Notes: a model not told the origin generated them from the sequence alone. 64,000 nucleotides of DNA from Chryseobacterium sp. ISL-80 (GCA_018613055.1 JAGGQZ010000008.1:1-64000), one strand, 5' to 3'. Shown: positions 32,652 through 39,939, counted from the first letter of the stretch. Translations and numbers: made by a program.

Positions 32652-32680
32652 TTGCTCAAAAGAGCAATATTCCTTATACA
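32652..32680 (+). promoter_or_regulatory. promoter and operator of the 32696 gene
   Basis: TTGCTC (32652-32657), 17-bp spacer, TATACA (32675-32680). The -35 is one arm of the inverted repeat TTGCTC-AAAA-GAGCAA (32652-32667), an operator-like arrangement. Confidence 0.5.
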
Positions 32681-32695
32681 CTAATGGAGGAAACC

Positions 32696-32905
32696 ATGAG
32701 GACACTAAAACAAATTGATTCAGTCCATCAAAAAATTTTGAGTTCTGATTTCTCATCCCGCGTTAAAAGCATGAAATCCCAAAGCCTTTTAAACGAATTA
32801 ATTAGAACGTTTGAAATCCCTAAAAGCATCAGCGTAAGTTACGAAAAAGAACATCCTGAAGTGGTGAAGTTATATCATAAAATAACTAAAAGTATCGATG
32901 CCTAA
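32696..32905 (+). CDS. small rightward hypothetical protein (69 aa)
   Basis: ATG 32696 after GGAGGA. MRTLKQIDSVHQKILSSDFS... hydrophilic and helical with no motif. It is the only rightward gene within the 21-kb leftward replication-recombination and packaging region and has its own promoter, so it is probably expressed in the lysogen (moron). Function unknown. Confidence 0.6.
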   Translation: MRTLKQIDSVHQKILSSDFSSRVKSMKSQSLLNELIRTFEIPKSISVSYEKEHPEVVKLYHKITKSIDA

Positions 32906-32913
32906 TACTCCTC

Positions 32914-33051
32914 TTAAGGATAATAATCACTCAAACTGGCAAAGTTAAACCTGAGATATAGTAATTGGTCCTTACTATTTTCTCTACGGGCAAGGACCCA
33001 AATCTGCAATTCCTTGCCCCATTTCATCGTATAACTACAAAATATCCTCAT
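32914..33051 (-). CDS. small hypothetical protein (45 aa)
   Basis: ATG 33051 stands 8 bases after AAGGAGG. The sequence MRIFCSYTMKWGKELQIWVL...RFNFASLSDYYP is aromatic- and basic-rich with no known motif. It converges with the 32696 gene with only 8 bp between stops. Real by ribosome binding site, unknown by function. Confidence 0.5.
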   Translation of the reverse strand: MRIFCSYTMKWGKELQIWVLARRENSKDQLLYLRFNFASLSDYYP

Positions 33052-33193
33052 TTTCCTTTCCTCCTTGTGAAACTTCTTAAAATGTATAACAACTTTTTTA
33101 TTTAGATATGAAAATTAAAGATGTGAAAACCAATAAGGTGGAAAGAGTATATTATTTATAATTAAAATCCACCTATTTGAGCAAACTAGAGTA

Positions 33194-33245
33194 GAGCAAG
33201 GTTCTTTCCATATTGTTTTCTCCTCAGATTTCATGAACCTTGCTC
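33194..33245. repeat. 11-bp inverted repeat in a 260-bp non-coding stretch
   Basis: GAGCAAGGTTC (33194-33204) and GAACCTTGCTC (33235-33245) can form a long hairpin. Between 33052 and 33318 no ORF above 18 codons has support, so this AT-rich gap is regulatory or encodes a small RNA. Confidence 0.5.
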
Positions 33246-33318
33246 GTCAATTCTAGCCACTAATTACTCTGTGGAAGCCGAATCACCAGCAAACCTACAC
33301 AGACACCTTGCAACATCC

Positions 33319-33744
33319 CTATCGCCTCCTTCTGGTATTCGCCTTTGGCTTAGACTTGACCTTTTGTTTCTTCAGTTGGTCAAGTTCGATCCATCCAAAA
33401 GAATCATCCAAAGTAACGACCTTCAGTGTGTATTCATATCGATGTTCGAAAAGCTTTTTCTTAATCAGAAACTCTTTCGTCTCATACCCTTTCACATCCA
33501 CGATTTCGATGCTGCCGTCCAGGTTATGAATCTCGAAATCTGCTGAGTAATGAATGGCGCGAATTGTCTTGCCGTTTTTCTTATAGGAATCCAGGAGCAC
33601 GAACCGAGGCTGCAACTTGAATCCTTTAATTTGTTTTGCGTGCTTTAGCCATTTCAGCTGCTCGTAGTATTTTGCTTCCGCTACGCTATCAAACTTTATG
33701 CCATCCACTAACACTTTCCGATTGCCGAACTTATTTGCCGCCAT
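33319..33744 (-). CDS. DUF1064 family nuclease-like protein
   Basis: A 141-aa protein: NRKVLVDGIKFDSVAEAKYYEQLKWLK ... LQPRFVLLD ... IHYSADFEIHNLDGSIEIVDVKGYETKEFLIKKKLFE. This has the DUF1064 pattern with a PD-(D/E)xK-like core (D-F-E...DVKG). Such proteins occur in phage recombination modules and may be Holliday-junction or structure-specific nucleases. The C-terminus is a basic tail (KVKSKPKANTRRRR). Its start overlaps the stop of the 49-aa zinc-binding gene. Confidence 0.82.
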   Translation of the reverse strand: MAANKFGNRKVLVDGIKFDSVAEAKYYEQLKWLKHAKQIKGFKLQPRFVLLDSYKKNGKTIRAIHYSADFEIHNLDGSIEIVDVKGYETKEFLIKKKLFEHRYEYTLKVVTLDDSFGWIELDQLKKQKVKSKPKANTRRRR

Positions 33745-33880
33745 CCTTCAGCTCCAACTTCATCTGATTTTCGTCATGATTGTCTTTTAAGTTTTCTAGT
33801 TTACGAGCACATACAGGGCCGATGCCGCGGGCTATACTTTTCTGGCTTTTTAGTTGTCGATTACATACTGGGCAGATCAT
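33731..33880 (-). CDS. small zinc-binding phage protein, DUF6011-like (49 aa)
   Basis: ATG 33880 with GGAGGT upstream. MICPVCNRQLKSQKSIARGIGPVCARK has CxxC plus the SxARGIGPVCAxK signature of the DUF6011 family found in many phage early operons. It overlaps the DUF1064 start. Role unknown. Confidence 0.7.
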   Translation of the reverse strand: MICPVCNRQLKSQKSIARGIGPVCARKLENLKDNHDENQMKLELKDGGK

Positions 33881-33891
33881 TGATTTACCTC

Positions 33892-34095
33892 CTAAAAGAA
33901 TCCGTTTTCCAGAGTTTCAGTATTCACATTCCTGAATTCAGCTGCAGCAAGTTCCTGACGAAGCTCGTAGTACCCAAGATCATGGATGCTTGTTCCATTT
34001 CGATCGTGTGTAATGCCTTTGACAAGCAGTTGGGCGATATAATCCTGCCGCAATGAATCCTGGCTACGTTTCACTTTGTCAAAAAGGATTCCCAT
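33892..34095 (-). CDS. hypothetical phage protein (67 aa)
   Basis: MGILFDKVKRSQDSLRQDYIAQLLVKGITHDRNGTSIHDLGYYELRQELAA. The pattern of a helix followed by G-x-S-I-x-x-L-x-Y-x-E-L recurs in small Bacillus phage and chromosomal proteins of unknown role. Two bp downstream of the zinc-finger gene 34098-34274, in the same operon. Confidence 0.65.
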   Translation of the reverse strand: MGILFDKVKRSQDSLRQDYIAQLLVKGITHDRNGTSIHDLGYYELRQELAAAEFRNVNTETLENGFF

Positions 34096-34097
34096 GG

Positions 34098-34274
34098 TTA
34101 TGCTCCCTTCTTTTCGAACTGCAATTCGGCTGCATCCAGCCTGTTCTGAAAAGCGTCCATTTTAGCCTGCCACTGTTCTTCTGGCATAGGGCCACATTCT
34201 GGACAATTCGTCACTAATGCCACTCCTGGAGATTCGATATGTACCACATGGGTACCGTTGCATAATTCACACAT
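34098..34274 (-). CDS. small zinc-finger phage protein (58 aa)
   Basis: Start at ATG 34274 (MCELCNGTHVVHIESPGVAL). CxxC (CELC) and CPEC form a probable zinc site, followed by a helix (EEQWQAKMDAFQNRLDAAELQF). It overlaps the end of the DnaC-like gene by 8 bp and often accompanies it in phage operons. Confidence 0.65.
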   Translation of the reverse strand: MCELCNGTHVVHIESPGVALVTNCPECGPMPEEQWQAKMDAFQNRLDAAELQFEKKGA

Positions 34275-35082
34275 TCGGTGCACCTGCCAATCGATGGTTT
34301 AATAGTTTCCTGTCCCCTTTAATCAAGACTGTATAGTCCTTGCACATCTGATAGATTCTTGTTCCAAGAGCTTCATCCACATCTGCCAGTTCGTCCACTG
34401 TAAGTTCAGAGGATATGAGTAATGGTTTGTGGTTCAGGTACCGATAGTTGATGACTGCGTATGTCTGCTCAACCTGCCATTCAGTCGCCCTTGGCTTTCC
34501 CTTGACCGGCTTGAAAAGGTCATCGATGAACAAAACATCAACTTGCTTCATTCGTTCAAGCTTTTCCTCCAGCTTGTCAAAATCGTCCTTCAAGTCATTG
34601 AACCCTTCAACATACGGAAAATATAAAACTGGTACGTTCATGCGTTTCATCAGGTTGTTCGCGATTGCTGTCAGCAAGTGAGTCTTCCCTGCCCCAGGCT
34701 GTCCAAGTAAGGCAATACTGTTGGACCTGCTGCCTTTTATGTTTTCGAAGTCCTTCAGGTAGGTCAAGGCACATTCCCGAATCTCGCTAATGATGTCAGG
34801 CTTACCATCGGTGATAAAGTTCTTAAACCCTAGGTTCTTGAACTCATCTGTGATTTCACTGGCCTTCATCAGCTTTTGAGCTCTTCTCCATTCAACACAG
34901 CTGCATCTGACCCAGAGCTCCTGTCCGTTGCGTTGCTCAATATATCCCATTTGATCCCGGCACTTCGGGCACTGATAGTTTTTTTCTTCCGAGCCAGCCG
35001 ACTTGTCCACCTGTGATTGACTCAGATTTAATTGGCTCTTTTTTCTGAGTTCTTCCAGGACTTCGTTTATGCTCTTTGCCAT
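34267..35082 (-). CDS. DnaC-like helicase loader
   Basis: A 271-aa protein from ATG 35082 (AGGAGG 10 bases upstream). The N-terminal zinc cluster C38PKC41...C60SC62 precedes the AAA+ domain: Walker A GQPGAGKT (127-134), Walker B VDVLFIDDLF and the sensor region LLISSELTVDEL. It loads the host replicative helicase at the phage origin with the DnaD-like partner encoded just upstream. It overlaps that gene by 146 bp, which is long. Confidence 0.9.
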   Translation of the reverse strand: MAKSINEVLEELRKKSQLNLSQSQVDKSAGSEEKNYQCPKCRDQMGYIEQRNGQELWVRCSCVEWRRAQKLMKASEITDEFKNLGFKNFITDGKPDIISEIRECALTYLKDFENIKGSRSNSIALLGQPGAGKTHLLTAIANNLMKRMNVPVLYFPYVEGFNDLKDDFDKLEEKLERMKQVDVLFIDDLFKPVKGKPRATEWQVEQTYAVINYRYLNHKPLLISSELTVDELADVDEALGTRIYQMCKDYTVLIKGDRKLLNHRLAGAPNV

Positions 35083-35914
35083 CCTCAGGTATCCTCCTCT
35101 TGGCAAGTTTTTGAGATTCCAATTTATTGTAATGCTTGTCCAAAATGTATCCCACACAGTAAGACAAGCTGTTTATTCGGTCTCTTGGGTGTTTGGGTTT
35201 ATATGTGTCAAAACGGTCTGTAAGGTAAACTAGGGCGTCCTGCAAAGGCACTCCGCTAGACAGGATCTCCTGTGCTGCTATTTCATCGGACGGTGAACAT
35301 GCAAACCCTGATGCTCTCAGTTGGATAAAACGGTCTATAAGGACTTTCTCTGCCTCGGCTGAGGTGTGTGATATTTCTTCAGACGGCACTGAATCACCAC
35401 ATAATGGGTCGGTCGTAGGCACCCCGTCACTTTCCTCAGTCATGTGCGTATTAGCAGAAGCAGTAAACTCATTCTTAAGACATTCTTTATCATTCTTGTT
35501 TATATCCACGAGGTGTTCCCTACCTGTTACCTCACTGTTACCCTCTTGGTTGTTTTGTTGGTATAAATCCCAATTTAACAAGGTTATTAGTGTGTACTGC
35601 CTGTTACCTTTCCCTCTATCAATCCTTATCATGGACTGTTTCTCCATCCATTTGAGAACAGTGTCCATAGTTTTAGGGTTAGGTTCTTTCCATTTCACCC
35701 CCTCGTACCACCCAATTCTTTTGGCTATCTCACGAACAGAGGTTAGATGCTGGCCCGCCTTTATGGTCAGGAAGGATCCATCCCTCAATGGAATCGTATT
35801 GTCTTGGTGATTCACGATGTATTTGAGATATTGCCAGGTTCGATGATAAAGAGGGGGCATCATCCAAATCGCGCTGTCTAATTCTTTCCTGTGGTCCTTG
35901 ATGTACCCCTGCAA
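34937..35914 (-). CDS. DnaD-like replication initiation protein
   Basis: A 325-aa protein from TTG 35914, chosen because GGGAGGTG lies 5 bases upstream. The N-terminal winged helix (IWMMPPLYHRTWQYLKYIVNHQ ... LTSVREIAKRIGWYEGVKWKEPNPKTMDTVLKWMEKQSMI) is the DnaD/phage replisome-organiser type. The C-terminal half is variable and ends in the region overlapping the DnaC-like gene. It should bind the phage origin and recruit the loader. Confidence 0.85.
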   Translation of the reverse strand: MQGYIKDHRKELDSAIWMMPPLYHRTWQYLKYIVNHQDNTIPLRDGSFLTIKAGQHLTSVREIAKRIGWYEGVKWKEPNPKTMDTVLKWMEKQSMIRIDRGKGNRQYTLITLLNWDLYQQNNQEGNSEVTGREHLVDINKNDKECLKNEFTASANTHMTEESDGVPTTDPLCGDSVPSEEISHTSAEAEKVLIDRFIQLRASGFACSPSDEIAAQEILSSGVPLQDALVYLTDRFDTYKPKHPRDRINSLSYCVGYILDKHYNKLESQKLAKRRIPEDGKEHKRSPGRTQKKEPIKSESITGGQVGWLGRKKLSVPEVPGSNGIY

Positions 35915-35927
35915 GGGAACACCTCCC

Positions 35928-36092
35928 TTATTTCCTCTCACAAACTGCAAATCTATCTTTTACCTTTTTCACCGTATAATCCGGATACCTGCGCATATAC
36001 TGTAGTACAAGTTTTTTCAGGTGTTCCTTATCCTTTGCCTCCTCCCAGATCCAAGCTGGAAGGAGGACGTTTGTATGGTTACTGCTAATCAT
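35928..36092 (-). CDS. small conserved phage protein between RecT and DnaD-like genes (54 aa)
   Basis: ATG 36092 overlaps the recT stop (ATGA), so it is probably translated by re-initiation. MISSNHTNVLLPAWIWEEAKDKEHLKKLVLQYMRRYPDYTVKKVKDRFAVCERK: the RYP-Y-V-K-x-x-FAVCER ending recurs in small Bacillus phage proteins. Function unknown. Confidence 0.65.
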   Translation of the reverse strand: MISSNHTNVLLPAWIWEEAKDKEHLKKLVLQYMRRYPDYTVKKVKDRFAVCERK

Positions 36093-36994
36093 TCAAAATC
36101 AATTTCCATTGAATCATGTGCTGACATTTTCTCTTTTTTGTTATTTTGCTTATCTGGCTTCTTATCGATGATTTCTCCTTCGACTGTTTCTCCTTGTCCT
36201 TCTTCATCAGGAGAGATATCGATGATATCTGGGCTAGGAGTTACCGATTCCGACTCATCTACATCGTTTGTGATGTCCTTAAGTTCTCTCTCCGTGTTCT
36301 CGTCCTCTGTAACGGCCTTCTGCATCTCGACTGAAAGAATTCCCCATTTGCTTAACATGTTCCTTAGGACAGTCTTTTTAGCCATTGCATCCCAGTCTTT
36401 TTTCCATCCAAAGTCGGATTTGCTGAACTTGTTTTTGTGTTTTGTGATTTCATCTCTGGTCCAGTAGACACTCTTCTCAAACCCGTTGATCAGTTTGAAA
36501 TAACCACAATAGCCAATGACCTTATCACTTGTTGCAGCATCGAGATCCAGTTCGATTTCCTCAGTTAGACGATTCCATCTCACCAGCTCGCCTTCTCGAA
36601 CTTCAATCACATTGATTGATTTGTATTGCCCTGTTCGTAAGGCCAATTGAATATATCCCTTGTATCCTAGTTGAAACTGAGCTTTTCCACTGTAAGGAAC
36701 TATCCAGGCATAACCGAGGTTCTTATCAACTGGTAGGTCAAGTGAAGCAGCCACCATTGCACTTGAAATAATGGACATCGGCTCTGCTTTTTGTAACGTT
36801 GCATCACCGTTGTAAAGATTAAGAATGGATGCCATGAATTGTGGTGCTTTCTTTGCTAGGACTTGTTCAAACTTCTTCTGCATGGTCGGTGTGTTTAAGA
36901 GATTCTTAAGGCCAAGAGATTGAGCAGAAACCTGCTTCGCCTCTGTGCCCTGTTTATTTGCCAATTGATTTTTCAATGCTGAGTTTGTTGCCAT
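36089..36994 (-). CDS. recT: RecT family single-strand annealing protein
   Basis: A 301-aa recombinase: LKNLLNTPTMQKKFEQVLAKKAPQFMASILNLY, AASLDLPVDKNLGYAWIVPYSGKAQFQLGYKGYIQLALRTG and KKTVLRNMLSKWG are RecT hallmarks. It anneals complementary single strands made by the YqaJ exonuclease encoded two genes upstream, for phage recombination and end repair. The acidic C-terminus (about residues 235-301) is disordered. Confidence 0.94.
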   Translation of the reverse strand: MATNSALKNQLANKQGTEAKQVSAQSLGLKNLLNTPTMQKKFEQVLAKKAPQFMASILNLYNGDATLQKAEPMSIISSAMVAASLDLPVDKNLGYAWIVPYSGKAQFQLGYKGYIQLALRTGQYKSINVIEVREGELVRWNRLTEEIELDLDAATSDKVIGYCGYFKLINGFEKSVYWTRDEITKHKNKFSKSDFGWKKDWDAMAKKTVLRNMLSKWGILSVEMQKAVTEDENTERELKDITNDVDESESVTPSPDIIDISPDEEGQGETVEGEIIDKKPDKQNNKKEKMSAHDSMEIDFE

Positions 36995-37203
36995 TATTTG
37001 CCCGCCTCCAATTCTTCTTCCAGTTCCTTCACCCTGTCCTGCAGCTCGTCGACTTCATCATGTAAATCCTTAGCTGCCTCATCCACTTCCTCCGCAAGAT
37101 CTTCCAGAGCTGAGAACATGTTTGGGGAAAGATCACTCTCGTTATCATCCAAAAATTGCTCGATCAATGAACCGATAGCCGTTTTTCTTGAAATAGCAGG
37201 CAT
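36994..37203 (-). CDS. small acidic coiled-coil protein between YqaJ and RecT (69 aa)
   Basis: MPAISRKTAIGSLIEQFLDDNESD...DEVDELQDRVKELEEELEAGK: very acidic, the second half a coiled coil. It shares 1 bp with recT and lies 1 bp after the yqaJ stop. Small acidic proteins in this position may modulate exonuclease or annealing partner; here that is inference. Confidence 0.7.
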   Translation of the reverse strand: MPAISRKTAIGSLIEQFLDDNESDLSPNMFSALEDLAEEVDEAAKDLHDEVDELQDRVKELEEELEAGK

Positions 37204-37204
37204 A

Positions 37205-38152
37205 TTATTTAATCTCCTTTACGCTGAATTTACGGAAGCTAGTTTCTTTAATGACTTCCTTATAAATATCTGGGAACTTTTCCTTGAGAGCCTTTGAGTC
37301 AACCCTTTGCTGAGTTTGGCTTTTCCAGGAAACCATATAGGTATCAGTCAAACCTGTTTCAGCGTCTTTCAATTCAGCCTTGAGTTTGTTTTCTATTTCG
37401 GTCTTTGCTGTCTTGATGAGCTTTTCGTCCCCTTTGACCTTTTCATATTGGACAATCAGGTCCTTATATTCACCCGGCAATACGATTTCCTTGTTCGCTT
37501 CAGCCTTCGCGTACTTTTCATTCAGGTATTTCTCCGCCGCGCTGGATCCATCCAGCTCAGGTGGGTTGAATTGCTGAACATGATATTCCCAGAAGTGCTT
37601 TTCTGCGTTGAAAATCATTTCGATGAGCTCCTCATCACGCTCGACTTCCTTCCAGATGAACTTGTTGCCACCAATCAGAACCGCCATGTATCCTTTTTCC
37701 TTGCCGGTGACACCTAGATAGTGTTGCAACTGCACCAGGTAGGTTGCAGGCACTTCATCTGCTTCCCACTCTTTAGCAAGGTATGCTGATGCTGTTTTGC
37801 ATTCCAAGACCGCTGATTCACCGACAACCAAACGGTCTATGTTCGCCTTGATAAAAGGATGGTCCGGATGGCTATACATGAAGTTAGTTCGCCTAACCTT
37901 CTTACCTGTTCTTTTTTCAAACTCTTTGGCTACGACCTTCTCCATTTCGTTTCCCCAGTAGACCGCTTCATTATCGACTTCAATTGGTTCTACCTGGCCT
38001 GTTTTCTCAAGCCACAATTCAAATGCTGTGCGATATTTATTCAGTCCAAGAATGGTTCCAGCATCACTTCCACCGATTCCTTTTGTCCGCTCCTGTAGCC
38101 ATTCATATCGACTCATTTCATGAGTAGGAATGGCATTCTGATTCATTGCCAT
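37205..38152 (-). CDS. yqaJ: YqaJ-type viral recombinase (lambda-exonuclease-like)
   Basis: A 315-aa protein from ATG 38152 (AAAGGAGGG upstream; longer frames lack a site). The PD-(D/E)xK exonuclease core shows as RTKGIGGSDAGTILGLNKYRT (entry motif), HPFIKANIDRLVVGESAVLECKTA (D...E-x-K catalytic residues) and YLVQLQHYLGVTG. It resects double strands 5' to 3' and works with RecT. A 9-bp perfect inverted repeat lies just upstream (38167-38202). Confidence 0.92.
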   Translation of the reverse strand: MAMNQNAIPTHEMSRYEWLQERTKGIGGSDAGTILGLNKYRTAFELWLEKTGQVEPIEVDNEAVYWGNEMEKVVAKEFEKRTGKKVRRTNFMYSHPDHPFIKANIDRLVVGESAVLECKTASAYLAKEWEADEVPATYLVQLQHYLGVTGKEKGYMAVLIGGNKFIWKEVERDEELIEMIFNAEKHFWEYHVQQFNPPELDGSSAAEKYLNEKYAKAEANKEIVLPGEYKDLIVQYEKVKGDEKLIKTAKTEIENKLKAELKDAETGLTDTYMVSWKSQTQQRVDSKALKEKFPDIYKEVIKETSFRKFSVKEIK

Positions 38153-38166
38153 GTGTGCGCCCTCCT

Positions 38167-38202
38167 TTACCGTCAAAGCAATATGTGCTAAAATGACGGT
38201 AA
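38167..38202. promoter_or_regulatory. inverted repeat upstream of yqaJ
   Basis: TTACCGTCA (38167-38175) and TGACGGTAA (38194-38202), 18 bp apart and ending about 15 bp before the yqaJ start, thus overlapping its ribosome binding region. It may be an operator sharing the TTACC half-site of the switch operators, or an RNA hairpin. Confidence 0.5.
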
Positions 38203-38249
38203 TTAAATGTATTTTTTGTCGCTGACCTCCTGCTGCGAACAGGGGGTTT

Positions 38250-38459
38250 TTATTTTGCTGTTGTGAACTCCAACCCATAGACATCTGACAGATAATCCTC
38301 AAGGTTGTTCTTCAAAATCATTTCTTCTCCGTCAATCACGATTTCATCGCCTTCTAGGATTTCATCGCCGAAGTAATCGGTGCCGCTATGTGCCGGCTGA
38401 TCCGCCAGGTTCGGATATCCTGTCCCTTCCACTTGCTCAATGACCGGATGATCTCGCAT
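38250..38459 (-). CDS. YqaI-like phage protein (69 aa)
   Basis: MRDHPVIEQVEGTGYPNLADQPAHSGTDYFGDEILEGDEIVIDGEEMILKNNLEDYLSDVYGLEF matches YqaI of the B. subtilis skin element (HPVIEQ...TGYP...DYFG-EIL-GD-IV). Function unknown. It is preceded by a 270-bp structured non-coding leader. Confidence 0.8.
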   Translation of the reverse strand: MRDHPVIEQVEGTGYPNLADQPAHSGTDYFGDEILEGDEIVIDGEEMILKNNLEDYLSDVYGLEFTTAK

Positions 38460-38500
38460 AATTGAACCTCCCTTCTATATGTATTGGTGCCTCATTCACA

Positions 38501-38576
38501 CCGTCCCGGGTCGGGGAAAGGGGTTCGTGTAAAGGGGGATAAACCCCGGCCCAGGACGGCAAGAACCAAGCTTGCC
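38501..38576 (-). ncRNA. GC-rich structured RNA element upstream of the YqaI-like gene
   Basis: Arms CCGTCCCGGGTCGGGG (38501-38516) and CCCCGGCCCAGGACGG (38544-38559) form a 16-bp stem with two G-U pairs and a 27-nt loop. An adjoining hairpin GGCAAG/CTTGCC spans 38558-38576. GC content is far above the surroundings and no ORF covers it. It could be a regulatory leader, a small RNA or a replication-origin structure. Confidence 0.5.
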
Positions 38577-38627
38577 GCATCAAAATATTGATGATAAAAT
38601 AAATTCAAACCCTAAGTTTCCATAGGA

Positions 38628-38668
38628 GCAGTGAGTCGTACGGTCCCCACCAGTACTCACTGCTTTTT
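38628..38668 (+). terminator. hairpin with rightward T-run (terminator-like)
   Basis: GCAGTGAGT (38628-38636) and ACTCACTGC (38655-38663) followed by TTTTT on the plus strand. No rightward gene precedes it, so it may end an antisense RNA or act as a structural element in the leftward transcript. Confidence 0.45.
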
Positions 38669-38740
38669 CATTTTGTTTCTTAGCAAAAGGTACTTCTCCA
38701 TTTTTGAAAGCTTCATCCAATCCCCTGCTTTAGTTCTCAT
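38657..38740 (-). CDS. possible micro-protein (27 aa)
   Basis: ATG 38740 overlaps the end of the 38730-39002 gene, with GGTGGTGAG just upstream. MRTKAGDWMKLSKMEKYLLL... is short, basic and helical. Similar tiny basic proteins occur in Bacillus phage early operons, but the length makes this uncertain. Confidence 0.3.
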   Translation of the reverse strand: MRTKAGDWMKLSKMEKYLLLRNKMKKQ

Positions 38741-39002
38741 GTATTCTCACCACCAGGCCTCTTAATGAATTTCTTCCAAGCAAAAAATTCAGTTTGCTAA
38801 TTTGCAGATCAACTTCTTCTTTCTTCTTATGAAGCTTCTCCAGTTCATTCAATGAGCTAAGAAGATTGGCAGCTGCAAGTTTTGCTTCTTTTAAGTCACC
38901 ATTGATGAGGCTTTCTTCCGCTCTCGTGATGTTGGTCCAAGATGCCCTGTATTCAGTTATTGCTGCTCTAGCATCGTTGGGTAAAAACTGATCTCTGTTC
39001 AT
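38730..39002 (-). CDS. hypothetical coiled-coil phage protein (90 aa)
   Basis: Start taken at ATG 39002 (MNRDQFLPNDARAAITEYRASW), which overlaps the end of the upstream HTH gene; GAGGAGG lies 11 bases ahead. Helical throughout (ITRAEESLINGDLKEAKLAAANLLSSLNELEKLHKKKEEV...). No family recognised; a typical early-operon accessory. Confidence 0.6.
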   Translation of the reverse strand: MNRDQFLPNDARAAITEYRASWTNITRAEESLINGDLKEAKLAAANLLSSLNELEKLHKKKEEVDLQISKLNFLLGRNSLRGLVVRIHEN

Positions 39003-39535
39003 TTCTTGATGAACCTCCTCTGTATTAACTTCACTTTGTGCTGGGTCCAAACTTTGACCCAGGATATTCCGTACTCTTTACATACAACCGCAACATAATG
39101 GTTCAGCGCTGTGATTGCATCAATGCTCTCCATTAAAGATTTTTCAATTTCTTCAATATCTAAGCGTTCGATGCATCTGGGATTCACTGTGAGCTTTTCC
39201 GAAGCCTTTCTAATGGATAGAATTGCTTCTTCAAGCTCTTCCTTCGTCTTCATGGTGACAGTCATTCTATGTAGGTCGGCAGCGTCTCCATCCAGCTTCA
39301 TGGGACCCCAGCCGATGTACTCCGCAGCTGCTTCCATCGCAACGAATGGATTGTTATGTTTTTCGGTGTAGTACTTGGTCAACTCCGGCTGTATCTGGTA
39401 ACGGCCGTTCTCCTGTTGGGAAATCGATTCCCGGGAGCCGTAATATTCATCGAAGGTCATTTCTAGTTGTGTGATTCCGGCTTCTTTCCGGGCCGTCCTG
39501 GCAGCCGATGTGGCTCTACCATTCGGCATGTTCAT
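38999..39535 (-). CDS. HTH-containing early phage protein (178 aa)
   Basis: From ATG 39535 (AGAGGG upstream). The N-terminal 60 residues form an XRE-like HTH (RTARKEAGITQLEMTFDEYYGSRESISQQENGRYQIQPE). The central part and C-terminus are helical (MKTKEELEEAILSIRKASEKL ... SLMESIDAITALNHYVAVV), and the end is basic. The domain order recalls YqaF/YqaG-type early regulators of skin. It probably regulates early expression; the target is unknown. Confidence 0.7.
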   Translation of the reverse strand: MNMPNGRATSAARTARKEAGITQLEMTFDEYYGSRESISQQENGRYQIQPELTKYYTEKHNNPFVAMEAAAEYIGWGPMKLDGDAADLHRMTVTMKTKEELEEAILSIRKASEKLTVNPRCIERLDIEEIEKSLMESIDAITALNHYVAVVCKEYGISWVKVWTQHKVKLIQRRFIKK

Positions 39536-39582
39536 ACACCCTCTTTCTACCAATGGGATTGGTTCAATCTAGTAAACTTAAG

Positions 39583-39774
39583 TTATGAAATAGCTTCTAT
39601 GCTTTTTTGTTCCTGATCACGCATCCAGGCATTAATGGTTTCTTTGGAAAAGATGATCCTCCGCCTTACCCGAACATGTGGGATCTGTTTTTCTCGCACC
39701 ATGTTGTATATGGTGTCAAGATGAACGCCAATGTACTGCGCTACTTCCTGGGCTGTTAAAGTATGTCTTTCCAT
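39583..39774 (-). CDS. excisionase-family DNA-binding protein (63 aa)
   Basis: A complete helix_turn_helix type 17 domain: LTAQEVAQYIGVHLDTIYNMVREKQIPHVRVRRRIIFSKETINAWM. Such proteins act as excisionases or small regulators. The gene is in the early leftward operon just downstream of Cro, so expression on induction could direct the integrase toward excision. An alternative is a replication-control regulator. Confidence 0.78.
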   Translation of the reverse strand: MERHTLTAQEVAQYIGVHLDTIYNMVREKQIPHVRVRRRIIFSKETINAWMRDQEQKSIEAIS

Positions 39775-39786
39775 CGGGATTCCTCC

Positions 39787-39939
39787 TTATGAAATTTTTA
39801 TGACTTGCTGCTGGCATAGTTCGCTCAGTTCAAACTGTACTTCCTTGATGACTTCTGGAACCTCTGCGTAGCTGACGTTGTTCTCTGCTAGAACTGAAAT
39901 GATTTGATTTACGATTTGTTCTTTTTGCTTTGGACTCAT
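39787..39939 (-). CDS. small hypothetical protein (50 aa)
   Basis: ATG 39939 with perfect AAGGAGGT; overlaps the upstream gene's stop by 4 bp (ATGA). MSPKQKEQIVNQIISVLAENNVSYAEVPEVIKEVQFELSELCQQQ is an acidic helical protein of a kind common beside excisionase genes in Bacillus phages. Function unknown. Confidence 0.65.
   Translation of the reverse strand: MSPKQKEQIVNQIISVLAENNVSYAEVPEVIKEVQFELSELCQQQVIKIS

Noticed and set aside
33300..33320. 18-codon ORF (MLQGVCVGLLVIRLPQSN) after the DUF1064 gene
   Set aside because: A good AGGAGG precedes it, but it is too short and lacks any conserved feature; not listed.
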